The notes: generated from the letters alone by a model not told the origin. A DNA stretch of 64,000 nt from Streptomyces sp. NRRL B-3428 (GCA_000721375.1 JOGW01000028.1:1-64000), one strand, 5' to 3'. Positions 9,990-19,636 are shown, numbered from the stretch's first letter. Numbers and translations: made by a program.

Positions 9990-10220
9990 TCGAACTCCTC
10001 TGTGTCTGAGATGTGCCGCCGAGTGCCCCTGGTCTGAATCTCAGGGGAGCTTCCGTGACTCGGAGGCGTGAATCCGCTGGGCGCGATCCCCGGACTCTTG
10101 CGGTGCCAGGGTGCGTACACAAACGGTCGTTACACAGAGTACCAGCCGGGCGTGGCGCGCCTTACCACGCCGGCTGCCGCAGTCCCGCAGGTCAGGACGT
10201 CAGCGCCCGCGACCTCGCGG
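9990..10220. other. rpsO upstream region
   Basis: 231 bases between rpsO and the end of eccD, both on the minus strand. It must hold the rpsO promoter, but I see no hexamer pair good enough to name. Its left-hand limit contains one copy of the eccD 3' duplication. No coding sequence is supported. Confidence 0.4.
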
Positions 10221-10238
10221 TCAGGACGTCAGCGCCCG
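10190..10238. repeat. 20-bp direct repeat across the eccD stop codon
   Basis: GGTCAGGACGTCAGCGCCCG occurs at 10190-10209 and 10219-10238, a 29-base period. The second copy includes the eccD stop (10221-10223), so the last codons and stop of eccD have been duplicated downstream. Confidence 0.9.
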
Positions 10239-11735
10239 GATCGAGTGGTAGACGTCGAAGACCGCCAGGCACAGCGGGAGCAGCGTGAGCAGCACCATGG
10301 ACTCGGCGATCTCCAGGAAGCGGCCCCAGAACGGGGTGACGCCCTTGCTGGGCACGATCAGGCCGATCGCCGTGATCAGGGCGGCACAGAGCGCGATCGC
10401 GGCCGTGAGCCAGATCATGCGGATGTCCAGGGCCGCGCCGTCCCCGCGCAGGGCGTCCTTCCACAGCTCAAGGGGCGGGTTCAGGGCGAGCCCGAGGCCG
10501 AGCAGCACCAGGGTGGCCAGGCCCGCGGCGAGGGCGCAGCCGACCTGGGCGGTGTAGCGGAAGAGGTGGGCGCGCATCAGGAGCGCCACGCCGGTGGCGA
10601 AGGCGAGCAGCTGGCCCCAGACGTTGTCGGAGAAGCCGAGCACGCCGGCCGCGATCACGGCGACGAGGGCGCAGCCGCCGACCAGACCGACGAGCAGTTC
10701 GTGGCCGCGCCGGGCCTGGGCGGCGATGCGCTCGCCGTCCACCGGGCCCTGCGGGGCGCGGTCGTCGCCGTTGCCGTAGTCCCCCACGGTCGTACGCGGC
10801 GGCTCGAAACCGATGGGCAGGCGGGCGAAGCGGGCCGAGAGACCGGGCAGGAAGGCCAGGACGCCTACGGCGAGCGGGGAGCAGGCCGCGGCGGACTCGA
10901 TCGGCTCGATGTCGGTGAGGATCGCCACGAACGTGACCAGGAGACCGATGGCCGAGGCGAGGACGAAGGCCACGAAGGGGCCGTCGCCGCTCGGCGTGAC
11001 GATCATCAGGATCACGGCGAAGAGGAGTACGGCCGCGCAGGCGAGCAGGAACTGCAGCCTGCCCACGCCCTGCCCTGCGGCCGGCGGCAGCAGACCGGAG
11101 CCGGCGACGGCCGCGTTGGCCAGCGCACCGACGCCGAAGGCGACAGCGGAGGCGCGGTCGTCGTACACCCGGGCCCGTACACACGAAAGCGCGAGCAGCA
11201 GGACACCGGCGACGGCGGCCAGGATGCCCGGCAGACCGTTCATGTCGTGGCCCATGCCCGAGGTCCACAGGACGAAGGCCAGGAGGATCAGGAGGACCGA
11301 GCCGCCGAAGAGGCCGGCGCCGCGCATCAGGCCGTCGGACCAGAGGGTGCGGTCCTTGGCGACGGCCGAGGCGACAGCGTCCGAGACGTCGTCGAACACG
11401 GCGGGCGGCAGGGATTCGGCGAAGGGGCGCAGCGAGAGCAGCTCGCCGTCGAGGATGCGCTGGGCCGCGAGCGAACCCGTGCTGTCGAGGACGGTGCCGT
11501 CGCGGCGGACCAGGTGGTAGCCGACGGGTGCGCCTGGCGTCGGGCTCTGTCCCGACAGGCGCAGGATCTCCGGGTGGAGATCGGCGACCGGGATGTCGTC
11601 CGGCAGGGCGACGTCGACGCGGCTGTCGGGGGCCACGACCGTGACGCGGCAGAAGCCGGTGCCGCCGGCGGCCGGCGTTCCTGGGCCGGGGTGGCCCGCC
11701 GCGCCCGAGGCCGGCGCTTGGACGGTCGTACTCAC
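10221..11735 (-). CDS. eccD: Type VII secretion membrane channel protein EccD
   Basis: A 504-residue integral membrane component of the ESX secretion complex. After a Pro/Gly-rich start comes a ubiquitin-like domain (about residues 26-110, starting FCRVTVVAPDSRVDVALP and including YHLVRRDG). About eleven hydrophobic helices follow, as expected for EccD, which lines the periphery of the inner-membrane complex. GTG start at 11735 with GGGGGAG upstream. It diverges from eccC across a 337-base promoter region. Its 3' end is marked by a short tandem duplication over the stop. Confidence 0.93.
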   Translation of the reverse strand: MSTTVQAPASGAAGHPGPGTPAAGGTGFCRVTVVAPDSRVDVALPDDIPVADLHPEILRLSGQSPTPGAPVGYHLVRRDGTVLDSTGSLAAQRILDGELLSLRPFAESLPPAVFDDVSDAVASAVAKDRTLWSDGLMRGAGLFGGSVLLILLAFVLWTSGMGHDMNGLPGILAAVAGVLLLALSCVRARVYDDRASAVAFGVGALANAAVAGSGLLPPAAGQGVGRLQFLLACAAVLLFAVILMIVTPSGDGPFVAFVLASAIGLLVTFVAILTDIEPIESAAACSPLAVGVLAFLPGLSARFARLPIGFEPPRTTVGDYGNGDDRAPQGPVDGERIAAQARRGHELLVGLVGGCALVAVIAAGVLGFSDNVWGQLLAFATGVALLMRAHLFRYTAQVGCALAAGLATLVLLGLGLALNPPLELWKDALRGDGAALDIRMIWLTAAIALCAALITAIGLIVPSKGVTPFWGRFLEIAESMVLLTLLPLCLAVFDVYHSIRALTS

Positions 11736-12072
11736 TGCTGCTCCCCCTCATTTACGCGGGGCTGCCTGCCCCGCTTCTTTCTCGAGGCTGTTGCCCGTTG
11801 CGTGGACGTCTCGTGAAGTTCGTGAGGTGTCCGGCAGACGGCGCGGATGCGGACCTTTGCAACAGGTCCCGTAAAGGCCCTGATTTTTGCGCGGGTTCGC
11901 GGGTGCGCACTGCCGGAAGACGTGCCGTGGTGCTTACCTCATCCGTATCTCGCGCCACCCTACCGCCCGTACGTCCCGTGGTACGCAAGTAGGATCACCC
12001 CCCGCGGACGGGCCTTGTCGCCACGGGGGCGCCGATAGGAACATTTCCGTCCGGCAAGGGAATTGGTGAGCT
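11736..12072. promoter_or_regulatory. Divergent eccD/eccC intergenic region
   Basis: 337 bases without a gene. A TAGGAT -10-like hexamer at 11990-11995 could serve eccC, though the matching -35 (CCGTAC) is poor. A small palindrome, GGACCT/AGGTCC, lies at 11851-11869. Both divergent core secretion genes must be driven from here, but no operator is identifiable. Confidence 0.4.
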
Positions 12073-15000
12073 GTGAGCCAGATCGTCGTCAAGCGCCCAC
12101 CGCGCGCTTTGCCCACCGAAGTGCCTGGTGAGCAGGTGCAGTTGCAGTCCCCGCCGGAGCTGCCGCGCGGTCAGCAGGAGGGCGCGCTGATGCAGCTCCT
12201 GCCGATGCTCGGTATGGGCGGATCTGTCGTCTTCTTCTTCATGACGCCGAACCCGATCATGCGGATCATGGGCATGGTGATGATCGCGTCGACGGTCGCC
12301 ATGGCGATCGCGATGCTGGTGCGTTACCGCCGCGGTACGCAGGGGCAACTGGCCGACATGCGCCGCGACTACCTCCGCTATCTCGCGCAGACGCGGCGCA
12401 GCGTGCAGCGCACGGCACGCCTGCAGCGCGACGCGCAGTTCTATCTGCACCCCGCCCCCGAGCAGTTGTGGGCCCTTGTCGCCGAGGGCAGCCGGGTGTG
12501 GGAACGGCGCGTCGGCGACGACGACTTCGGCCAGGTCCGTATCGGACTCGGTGCCCAGCAGCTCGCGACCCCGCTGATCGCCCCCGAGACGGCGCCGGTC
12601 GACGAGCTGGAACCGCTGACGGCGGGTGCGATGCAGCAGTTCCTGCACACGCACTCGACACTCGATGAACTGCCGATGGCGGTTTCGCTGCGGGCCTTCT
12701 ATCACGTGACGGTCAGCGGTGAGGCCGATGCGGTACGAGGTTCCGTACGCGCGATGGTCGGCTCGCTCGCCTCGCTGCACTCCCCCGACGACCTGCTGAT
12801 CGCGGTGGCCGCGCGACGCGATGCGGCCGCGCACTGGGAGTGGACCAAGTGGCTGCCGCATGTGCAGGCCGGCGGTGCGCCCGACGGTGCGGGCAGCCGT
12901 CGCATGATCACCACGGACGCGTCCGAGCTGGAGGAACTGCTCGCCGGACGCCTCGACGGACGCCCCCGCTTCCAGGTCAACGGCGCTCCCCTGCTCGACC
13001 AGCCGCACATCGTCGTCGTCCTCGACGGCGAAGGCCTGCCGCCGCTGTCCCCGCTCGCGGCGCCCGAGGGGCTGCAGGGTGTCACGGTCATCGAGGTCGT
13101 ACCCGGTGACAACCACGGTGCGCGCGGCGGGCTCTCCGTCACGGTGGACCGCGAGAAGCTGCAGCTCGAGTCGGGCCACGGCCTCGTGTACGACGGAACG
13201 CCGGACGTCCTCTCCTACCCGGCGGCCGAGGCTCTCGCGCGCCAGCTCGCGCCGCTGCGGATGGCCACGGGCGGCGACGACGACGAACCGCTGCTCGCGA
13301 ACCTGGAGTTCACGGATCTGCTGAACCTGGGGGACGCGGCCTCGGTGGACGTGGGCCGCACCTGGCGCCCGCGGGCGCAGGCCGAGCGGCTCCGGGTGCC
13401 GATCGGTGTGGGCGAGGACGGTGCGCCCGTGATGCTCGACCTCAAGGAGGCCGCGCAGGAGGGCATGGGTCCGCACGGTCTGTGCGTCGGTGCGACCGGT
13501 TCCGGTAAGTCGGAGCTGCTTCGTACGCTCGTATTGGGCCTGGCGGTGACGCACTCGTCGGAGACGCTGAACTTCGTGTTGGCGGACTTCAAGGGTGGCG
13601 CGACCTTTGCCGGAATGTCTCAAATGCCGCATGTGGCAGCCGTGATCACCAACCTCGCCGACGACCTGACCCTGGTCGACCGTATGGGCGACTCGATCCG
13701 CGGCGAGCTCAACCGCCGCCAGGAGATGCTCCGCGACGCGGGCAACTACGCGAACATCCACGACTACGAGAAGGCGCGCGCGGCCGGTGCGCCGCTGCAG
13801 CCGATCCCCTCACTCGTCCTGGTGATCGACGAGTTCAGCGAACTGCTGACCGCCAAGCCGGACTTCATCGAGATGTTCGTGCAGATCGGACGTATCGGGC
13901 GCTCCCTGGGTGTGCATCTGCTGCTCGCCTCGCAGCGCCTGGAAGAGGGACGGCTTCGGGGACTCGAGACCTATCTGTCCTATCGGGTGGGTCTGCGGAC
14001 CTTCTCGGCGGCGGAGTCGCGGGCGGCGATCGGTGTGCCCGACGCGTACACGCTGCCGAACGTGCCCGGCTCGGGCTATCTGAAGTTCGGTACGGACGAG
14101 ATGGTCCGTTTCAAGGCGGCGTATGTGTCCGGTACGTACCGGGACGGTGCTCAGCAGGCCGTGGTGGGCGGGCCGCTGCCGATGGACCGGCGGCCGGTTG
14201 CGTTCACGGCGGCTCATGTGCCGGTGCAGTACGTGGCGCCGGACGCTTCCGCGCTGCTGCCCGACGCGCGCTCGTCCGCGGACGACGACGCGCTCGCGGA
14301 CACCGTCCTCGACGTGATCGTGCGGCGCCTGGAGGGCCGGGGGGTCGCGGCGCACCAGGTGTGGCTGCCGCCGCTGGACAATCCGCCGTCGCTGGACGAG
14401 CTGCTTCCGGGGCTCACAGGTGTCGAGGGCCGTGGACTCACTGTCCCCGGCTACGAGGGCGCCGGCCGCCTCGTCGTCCCCATCGGCGTCGTGGACAAGC
14501 CCTTCGAGCAGCGTCGCGACACTCTGTACCGGGACTTCTCGGGTGCGGCGGGACATATGCAGATCGTGGGCGGTCCGCAGTCCGGCAAGTCGACCATCCT
14601 CCGTACGCTCATCTCTGCGTTCGCACTCACGCACACCCCGCACGAAGTGCAGTTCTACGGGCTCGACTTCGGTGGTGGCGGTATGTCGTCGGTCGCTTCG
14701 CTTCCCCATGTGGGCGGCGTGGCCTCGCGTCTCGACCCCGAGCGGGTGCGGCGGACGGTGGCCGAGGTGTACGGCATCCTCGCGCGGCGCGAGGAGTACT
14801 TCCGTACGGCGGGGATCGACTCCATCGCCACGTTCCGGCGGATGCGGGCGCGCGGCGAGGTGTCGATGGTGGACCAGCCGTGGGGCGATGTGTTCCTCGT
14901 CATCGACGGCTGGGGGAACTTCCGTTCCGAGTACGAGAATCTCGACCCGATCGTCCTTGAGATCGCGGCACGAGGTCTGGGTTACGGGATCCACGTGATC

Positions 15001-16038
15001 CTCACGGCCTCGCGCTCGATGGAGGTGCGGTCGAACCTCAAGGACCACCTCATGAACCGTCTCGAGCTGCGGCTCGGCGACACGATGGACTCCGAACTCG
15101 ACCGCAAGGTCGCGGTGAACGTGCCGTCCGGGGTGCCCGGCCGAGGCATGACCCCGGAGAAGCTGCACTTCATGGCGGCGGTCCCGCGGATCGACGGCAT
15201 CAACTCGGACAGTGATCTGTCGGAGGCGACGACGGCCATGAATCAGGAGGTCGCGCGGCACTGGACGGTCCCGGGTGCACCGGCGGTCCGGCTCCTCCCC
15301 CGCTCGCTGCCTTCGGTGGAGCTGCCGGCGGGTGGGGCGCGTCCCGAGCTCGGCGTCGCCTTCGCCCTCGACGAGAACAACCTCGAACCGGTCTACGTGG
15401 ACTTCGACCGCGACCCGTTCTTCCTCATCTTCGGGGAGAGCGAGTCGGGCAAGTCGAATCTGCTGCGGCTGCTCATCTCGCAGATCTCACAGCGGTACGC
15501 CGGGGATGTGGCGAAGTTCTTCGTCATCGACAACCGGCGTGCGCTGCTCGACGTGACACCGGCTACGCACCTGGCCGAATACGTTCCGATGTCCAACGCG
15601 ATGGACCACCACGTGGACGCGCTGGCGGACCTGATGCAGCGCCGCACCCCGTCCTCGGAGGTCACGGCGCAGCAGCTGCGGGACCGGAGTTGGTGGTCGG
15701 GCCCGGAGGTCTTCGTGGTCGTCGACGACTACGACCTGGTGTCGACCTCGTCGGGCAACCCGCTCGCAAAGCTGACGGAACAGCTCCCGTTCGCTCGGGA
15801 CGTCGGCATCCGCTTCATCATCGCGCGCAATTCGGCGGGGGCGGGGCGCGCCTCGTACGAGCCGTTCATGCAGCGAATCATGGAGCTGGGCGCGCAGGGC
15901 GTGGTCCTGGCGGGCGACCCGAACGAGGGCGACATCTTCGGCGGCGTACGCCCACGCCCGATGCCTGCGGGACGGGGGGTCTTCGTGTCGCGGAAGAGGG
16001 GGAATCCGTTGGTGCAGACGGGGTTTGTGGGCGAGTAG
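12073..16038 (+). CDS. eccC: Type VII secretion ATPase EccC (EccCa-EccCb fused)
   Basis: A 1321-residue FtsK/SpoIIIE-type motor that recognises and drives substrates through the ESX channel. Two N-terminal helices (about residues 45-85) precede three ATPase modules. Walker A motifs are GATGSGKSE near 473, GGPQSGKST near 833 and GESESGKSN near 1121. The first module has a complete Walker B with Glu (LVLVIDEF near 581). The second and third end in DG and DD instead of DE, as is usual for the regulatory, substrate-binding modules of this family. EccCa and EccCb are one chain, the common non-ESX-1 form. GTG start at 12073. The MAWDEWE cassette lies directly downstream. Confidence 0.96.
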   Translation: MSQIVVKRPPRALPTEVPGEQVQLQSPPELPRGQQEGALMQLLPMLGMGGSVVFFFMTPNPIMRIMGMVMIASTVAMAIAMLVRYRRGTQGQLADMRRDYLRYLAQTRRSVQRTARLQRDAQFYLHPAPEQLWALVAEGSRVWERRVGDDDFGQVRIGLGAQQLATPLIAPETAPVDELEPLTAGAMQQFLHTHSTLDELPMAVSLRAFYHVTVSGEADAVRGSVRAMVGSLASLHSPDDLLIAVAARRDAAAHWEWTKWLPHVQAGGAPDGAGSRRMITTDASELEELLAGRLDGRPRFQVNGAPLLDQPHIVVVLDGEGLPPLSPLAAPEGLQGVTVIEVVPGDNHGARGGLSVTVDREKLQLESGHGLVYDGTPDVLSYPAAEALARQLAPLRMATGGDDDEPLLANLEFTDLLNLGDAASVDVGRTWRPRAQAERLRVPIGVGEDGAPVMLDLKEAAQEGMGPHGLCVGATGSGKSELLRTLVLGLAVTHSSETLNFVLADFKGGATFAGMSQMPHVAAVITNLADDLTLVDRMGDSIRGELNRRQEMLRDAGNYANIHDYEKARAAGAPLQPIPSLVLVIDEFSELLTAKPDFIEMFVQIGRIGRSLGVHLLLASQRLEEGRLRGLETYLSYRVGLRTFSAAESRAAIGVPDAYTLPNVPGSGYLKFGTDEMVRFKAAYVSGTYRDGAQQAVVGGPLPMDRRPVAFTAAHVPVQYVAPDASALLPDARSSADDDALADTVLDVIVRRLEGRGVAAHQVWLPPLDNPPSLDELLPGLTGVEGRGLTVPGYEGAGRLVVPIGVVDKPFEQRRDTLYRDFSGAAGHMQIVGGPQSGKSTILRTLISAFALTHTPHEVQFYGLDFGGGGMSSVASLPHVGGVASRLDPERVRRTVAEVYGILARREEYFRTAGIDSIATFRRMRARGEVSMVDQPWGDVFLVIDGWGNFRSEYENLDPIVLEIAARGLGYGIHVILTASRSMEVRSNLKDHLMNRLELRLGDTMDSELDRKVAVNVPSGVPGRGMTPEKLHFMAAVPRIDGINSDSDLSEATTAMNQEVARHWTVPGAPAVRLLPRSLPSVELPAGGARPELGVAFALDENNLEPVYVDFDRDPFFLIFGESESGKSNLLRLLISQISQRYAGDVAKFFVIDNRRALLDVTPATHLAEYVPMSNAMDHHVDALADLMQRRTPSSEVTAQQLRDRSWWSGPEVFVVVDDYDLVSTSSGNPLAKLTEQLPFARDVGIRFIIARNSAGAGRASYEPFMQRIMELGAQGVVLAGDPNEGDIFGGVRPRPMPAGRGVFVSRKRGNPLVQTGFVGE

Positions 16039-16090
16039 GGACGTAGTGGGGAGGCGCGGGGTGGGTGATGCCACAGAGATTCTGTGGGCC

Positions 16091-16120
16091 TTGCCCGCCT
16101 CGGGTGCCACTCAATAGGTT
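16091..16120 (+). promoter_or_regulatory. Candidate promoter of the first MAWDEWE cassette
   Basis: TTGCCC and TAGGTT with 18 bases between them, in the gap between eccC and the small gene at 16183. The match is reasonable for a housekeeping sigma factor, but read-through from eccC is also possible. Confidence 0.35.
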
Positions 16121-16182
16121 GATCTGGATTGCGCCGCTCCGGTTGCTGGCGGTGGTGCCGACGGGGGAAGGGAGTGCTGTTG

Positions 16183-16650
16183 ATGGCTTGGGATGAGTGG
16201 GAGCGGCTTAAGGCGGAGGCGGTTGGGCGGCAGGGGGGTGGTCAGATGCAGCTGAACAGCGATCCGGACGCTCATCTGGCCGGCCCGCAAGGTGACCTCA
16301 CGGTCAACCAGAAAGACTTGGCGAAGATCGGCGACGAAGCCTTCAAGCTCTTCGAGGGCTTGGGTAATCACGGTCGGGATGCCTGGTCGAGCAGCCAGAC
16401 CGCAGCGAAGGACCTCACGACGCAGGGCTTCGAAGTCGGCGGTGGCCTCGACAAGGTGCAGGAGCGCTGGGAGAAGCAGCTCCAGTCACTCCTCGACGCG
16501 TGTGCGCACATCTCAAACCACATGGACTTCACGCAGAAGGCGCACCAGGGCGACGAGTACCACATCGCCGGCACTATCAGCAGCATCTCCCAGCTCGACA
16601 AGGGCTTCGGCGAGGACGACAAGAAGTTTGAAGGCAAGGGCGAGGGCTGA
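16183..16650 (+). CDS. MAWDEWE small protein, putative type VII substrate or partner (cassette 1)
   Basis: 155 residues from ATG 16183 (GGGAG upstream). It begins MAWDEWERLKAEAVG and then GQMQLN, a start shared almost word for word with the gene at 41419-41847. The rest is helical with two Trp landmarks (HGRDAWSSSQTAAKD and KVQERWEKQLQSLLDAC), giving a WXG100-like two-helix impression without a strict WxG. It overlaps the next gene as TGATG, so the two are translated together. Placement beside eccC and coupling to a large helical protein suggest an ESX-exported partner or chaperone. Function is inferred from context only. Confidence 0.7.
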   Translation: MAWDEWERLKAEAVGRQGGGQMQLNSDPDAHLAGPQGDLTVNQKDLAKIGDEAFKLFEGLGNHGRDAWSSSQTAAKDLTTQGFEVGGGLDKVQERWEKQLQSLLDACAHISNHMDFTQKAHQGDEYHIAGTISSISQLDKGFGEDDKKFEGKGEG

Positions 16651-18989
16651 TGGACTTCGAGACGCTGCGCTTCGGCAGCTTCGCCACGCTCGGCACGGCC
16701 GTCGACGACTGGACCGGCATGGTCAAGAGCCTCAAGACCCTTGAGGACCAGGCCAGAGAAGGGCTGCAAGACCGGGCCGAAAAAGCCACCTGGACCGGCG
16801 TGAACGCCACCGTGTCCCGCGAGTTCATCAAGAAGACGGCCCGCGAGTTCACGGACGCGCATACGCAGGCCACCACCATTCGCAACATCCTCCGCGACAC
16901 CCGTGACGAACTGATCAAACATCACGAGGACTTGAAGCTGGCGTTGGAACGCGGCCTCAAGAAGAACCTCACAGTGACGAACTCCGGTGGCGGAACCTTC
17001 ACGGTCACGATGAACGTGCACCCGGACCGGGCCGCCAAGGGCACCGACGTACCAGACCACACGCCGCAGGACGTGACCAACCTGCGTGATGAGGTGCTGG
17101 GCATCCTCAACGCCGCGACGGAGAGTGACACAACGGCTGATCGTGTGCTGCGCGAGATCGCGAACATGGCGGAGAAGGGCTTCTCCGGCGTGTCCTACGG
17201 CGATCGCGATTCAGCGGTCGCAGACATGCGAAAGGCAGAGGCCGACTACGCGGCGAAGTTGGCGGAGAAGGTCACGGGCGAAGGCGGCACGGCACGTAAC
17301 TTCGAAGAGCTGAAGAAGCTAGAGCATCTCATTGCCATCAACTCCAATGATCCCGGTTTTTCGGCACAGTTCTACAAGAAGTTGGGTGCCGAGGGGACGC
17401 TCGAGTTCTACGCCAAGATGTCGCTGGACTCGACAGGCCTGATGGGCCCAGAGGCTGCAAGCCGCACGAAGCTAGTCCACAACATCCAGGACGATATGGG
17501 CACCATGTTGGGGCTCGCGACGAACAGCGGCTCGGAAAAGAATCCCAACCCGCATTACCTCGGGGATAAGTGGACTACTCAGCTGATGCATGCTGGACGC
17601 CAGGAGATTGATGTCTCCGGATCCGCGGGTATGCACACCAGGGCCTACGGATACCAGGCACTCGGCGCATTGATTCGCGACGGTAAGTACGACCCTGACT
17701 TTCTGACTTCCGTCGGCAGAGACATGATCGCGATGGATAAGAAGGATCCTGGCATTTGGGAGGAAGGGACGCCCATCGAAACCAGCGTCGCTTTCAACCT
17801 CGACAAGGACGGCGGGCGCGGCTTCAACCCCATCACCGGCCTGATGTCTGCACTGAGCAACAATCCTGAGGCATCCACCGCGCTCTTCCACGAAGGCATC
17901 CGCGAGGACAGCAACGGAGACGGTATCGTCACCGCCGCAGACAAGACAGTGGGCGGCGAATACGGCAAGCCGCAGGGCGTGGTTGATTACTTCCTCGATC
18001 GCGAACCCAACGCCGATGCCTACGACTGGAAGTTGACGGACAACGCGGACGACGCAATCGGGCAGGCAGCCATCGGCAACGCCCTCGAGGCTGCGGTCAC
18101 GCAGCGGGTGCCGGGCGATGAAGGCGCCGCACCGGTAGAACACTCCAAGCAGATGGCCGAGGTCATGGAGCGGGTCGTCGCCAAGGTCGGCGACAACCCT
18201 GAGCTGGTCATCTCGAAGGATGACGACAAGTTCGGGCCAGGGCCTCTGGGTGGTCTCTCGGGGAACTTCGGCCACATGGCAGCGGAGTACATGCCTGACC
18301 TCCAGGCCACCGCTGAGAACGGTGCCGGCCAGATCAAACCCTTTGGTCACCTGGCCGAGTTCGACAAGGGACAGATGGCGAGTTTTCTCGGTGCAGTCGC
18401 TCAAGATCCCGATGCGTACGGTGCGATCACGAACGCACAGCAGACTTACACCACACTGCTGGTCCACGACGTATTCCAGAACAAGGACCAATACCCGGAC
18501 ATGGGCGAGGCCGTCGCGAACGCCGTACACCCTGGCGGTGAAATCGCCGGCATGATGACTGAAGCCAGGGCACAGGCAGTCCACGATACGCATCTCCACG
18601 AGGACAGCGAGTACAACAAGAGCGCTGAGGAGCAGGCAAAGTGGATCAATCGAACGATCACGGCCGCAGGTGCCAAGTACGTGGAACTTGTGCCGCTCGC
18701 GGGAGATGTGCTCGGGTGGGTGCAAGAGGACGTTACTGAGTCGGTACTCGACCACGCGAAGCACGATTCTTCAGGCGAGTCCCGCCGAGAAGCACAAACA
18801 GAGTACAGCAAGGCCGAAAAGGCCGCGAAGGATTCTGCGGCGGCCGCAGTCACATCGGGCGCCAGGGGCTCTGGCATTGATCCCGATCTGGTCAATACCT
18901 ATGCGGGCACGGCGTCACGGGAAACTGGACAGGCACACTCGACGGGTCGAGACCATGTTGCGAGTGCCGCCCCGAAGGGATGGAAGTGA
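16650..18989 (+). CDS. Large putative type VII secreted protein (cassette 1)
   Basis: 779 residues, no signal peptide. The N-terminal 120 residues are helical and coiled-coil-like (repeated Glu/Lys/Arg heptads), reminiscent of LXG/WXG substrate N-termini. A calcium-loop-like segment, DSNGDGIVTAAD, occurs near residues 422-433. The C-terminal region contains LVPLAGDVLGWVQEDVT and, nearer the end, YSKAE, which fits the YxxxD/E secretion pattern. I recognise no known nuclease, NADase or lipase domain. It may belong to a family of uncharacterised Streptomyces proteins (DUF6571-like), which I could not check. Codon use is visibly more A/T-rich than in eccC, suggesting an accessory origin. Confidence 0.65.
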   Translation: MDFETLRFGSFATLGTAVDDWTGMVKSLKTLEDQAREGLQDRAEKATWTGVNATVSREFIKKTAREFTDAHTQATTIRNILRDTRDELIKHHEDLKLALERGLKKNLTVTNSGGGTFTVTMNVHPDRAAKGTDVPDHTPQDVTNLRDEVLGILNAATESDTTADRVLREIANMAEKGFSGVSYGDRDSAVADMRKAEADYAAKLAEKVTGEGGTARNFEELKKLEHLIAINSNDPGFSAQFYKKLGAEGTLEFYAKMSLDSTGLMGPEAASRTKLVHNIQDDMGTMLGLATNSGSEKNPNPHYLGDKWTTQLMHAGRQEIDVSGSAGMHTRAYGYQALGALIRDGKYDPDFLTSVGRDMIAMDKKDPGIWEEGTPIETSVAFNLDKDGGRGFNPITGLMSALSNNPEASTALFHEGIREDSNGDGIVTAADKTVGGEYGKPQGVVDYFLDREPNADAYDWKLTDNADDAIGQAAIGNALEAAVTQRVPGDEGAAPVEHSKQMAEVMERVVAKVGDNPELVISKDDDKFGPGPLGGLSGNFGHMAAEYMPDLQATAENGAGQIKPFGHLAEFDKGQMASFLGAVAQDPDAYGAITNAQQTYTTLLVHDVFQNKDQYPDMGEAVANAVHPGGEIAGMMTEARAQAVHDTHLHEDSEYNKSAEEQAKWINRTITAAGAKYVELVPLAGDVLGWVQEDVTESVLDHAKHDSSGESRREAQTEYSKAEKAAKDSAAAAVTSGARGSGIDPDLVNTYAGTASRETGQAHSTGRDHVASAAPKGWK

Positions 18990-18991
18990 GA

Positions 18992-19576
18992 ATGCGTCGA
19001 GTCGGAAGAATCGGCTTGCCGGTCCTCGCCGTATTGATTGCTACGCCGTTCGGTCTCGCCGGTTGTAGCGAAGAACCGGCGAAGGACCCAGAGCTGACAG
19101 GCATGCCACAAAGTGTGTGCTGGGACGTTTTCAAGGGTTCGGACGTCACTGGCCTACTGCCAAGCGGCGGCGGAAAGGTCACCGTTGACGAGGATCCGGC
19201 CTTTGACCCGTACAGCACCACTAGAGATTCAGCCAACTGTGTGCTCTACGTCGATGGCAACACCAAGTTCTTGGTCTCCGTCAAGCGTCACGCCTCCACT
19301 CAGACCATCGATTGGAGCACTTGGGACGGACTCGCTCCCGTAGAAGTCCCCGTGGGCACGAAGGCAATCGTCTGGGGAAACAAGAACGCATCACTGGCCG
19401 GCGCTTCGTCGTACGTAGCCTGCGATTCCAGTGCGCCAGGACCGACAAAGTTTCTGGAGTTGGAGGTTGTCGCCCAGTCCGCTCCCGATACGAAGCGCGC
19501 CAGGGCCACGTTGAAGAAGCAAATCCAAGACTTTACGAAATACGCGTCCTCCGAACTGGAATGCTCGGCGCGCTGA
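18992..19576 (+). CDS. Putative lipoprotein, candidate immunity protein of cassette 1
   Basis: 194 residues. A basic start (MRRVGRIG), a hydrophobic stretch and a lipobox-like LAGC site at about residues 21-24 predict a surface lipoprotein. ATG 18992 has GGAAG at good spacing; an in-frame ATG at 18980 lacks one. It begins right after the stop of the 779-residue gene, so it is co-transcribed. Four further cysteines in the mature part may form disulfides. DUF3558-like lipoproteins look similar. An extracellular protector against the neighbouring exported protein is a reasonable guess, not shown. Confidence 0.6.
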   Translation: MRRVGRIGLPVLAVLIATPFGLAGCSEEPAKDPELTGMPQSVCWDVFKGSDVTGLLPSGGGKVTVDEDPAFDPYSTTRDSANCVLYVDGNTKFLVSVKRHASTQTIDWSTWDGLAPVEVPVGTKAIVWGNKNASLAGASSYVACDSSAPGPTKFLELEVVAQSAPDTKRARATLKKQIQDFTKYASSELECSAR

Positions 19577-19636
19577 CGGGTGACCCATCGGCGTCGATCT
19601 GTCGGAGGGAGCCAGGACGTCGAACCTCACTGCCCG

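Noticed and set aside
10068-11816. 582-residue plus-strand frame opposite eccD
   Set aside because: Composition is typical of an antisense frame; eccD has its ubiquitin-like domain and membrane helices.
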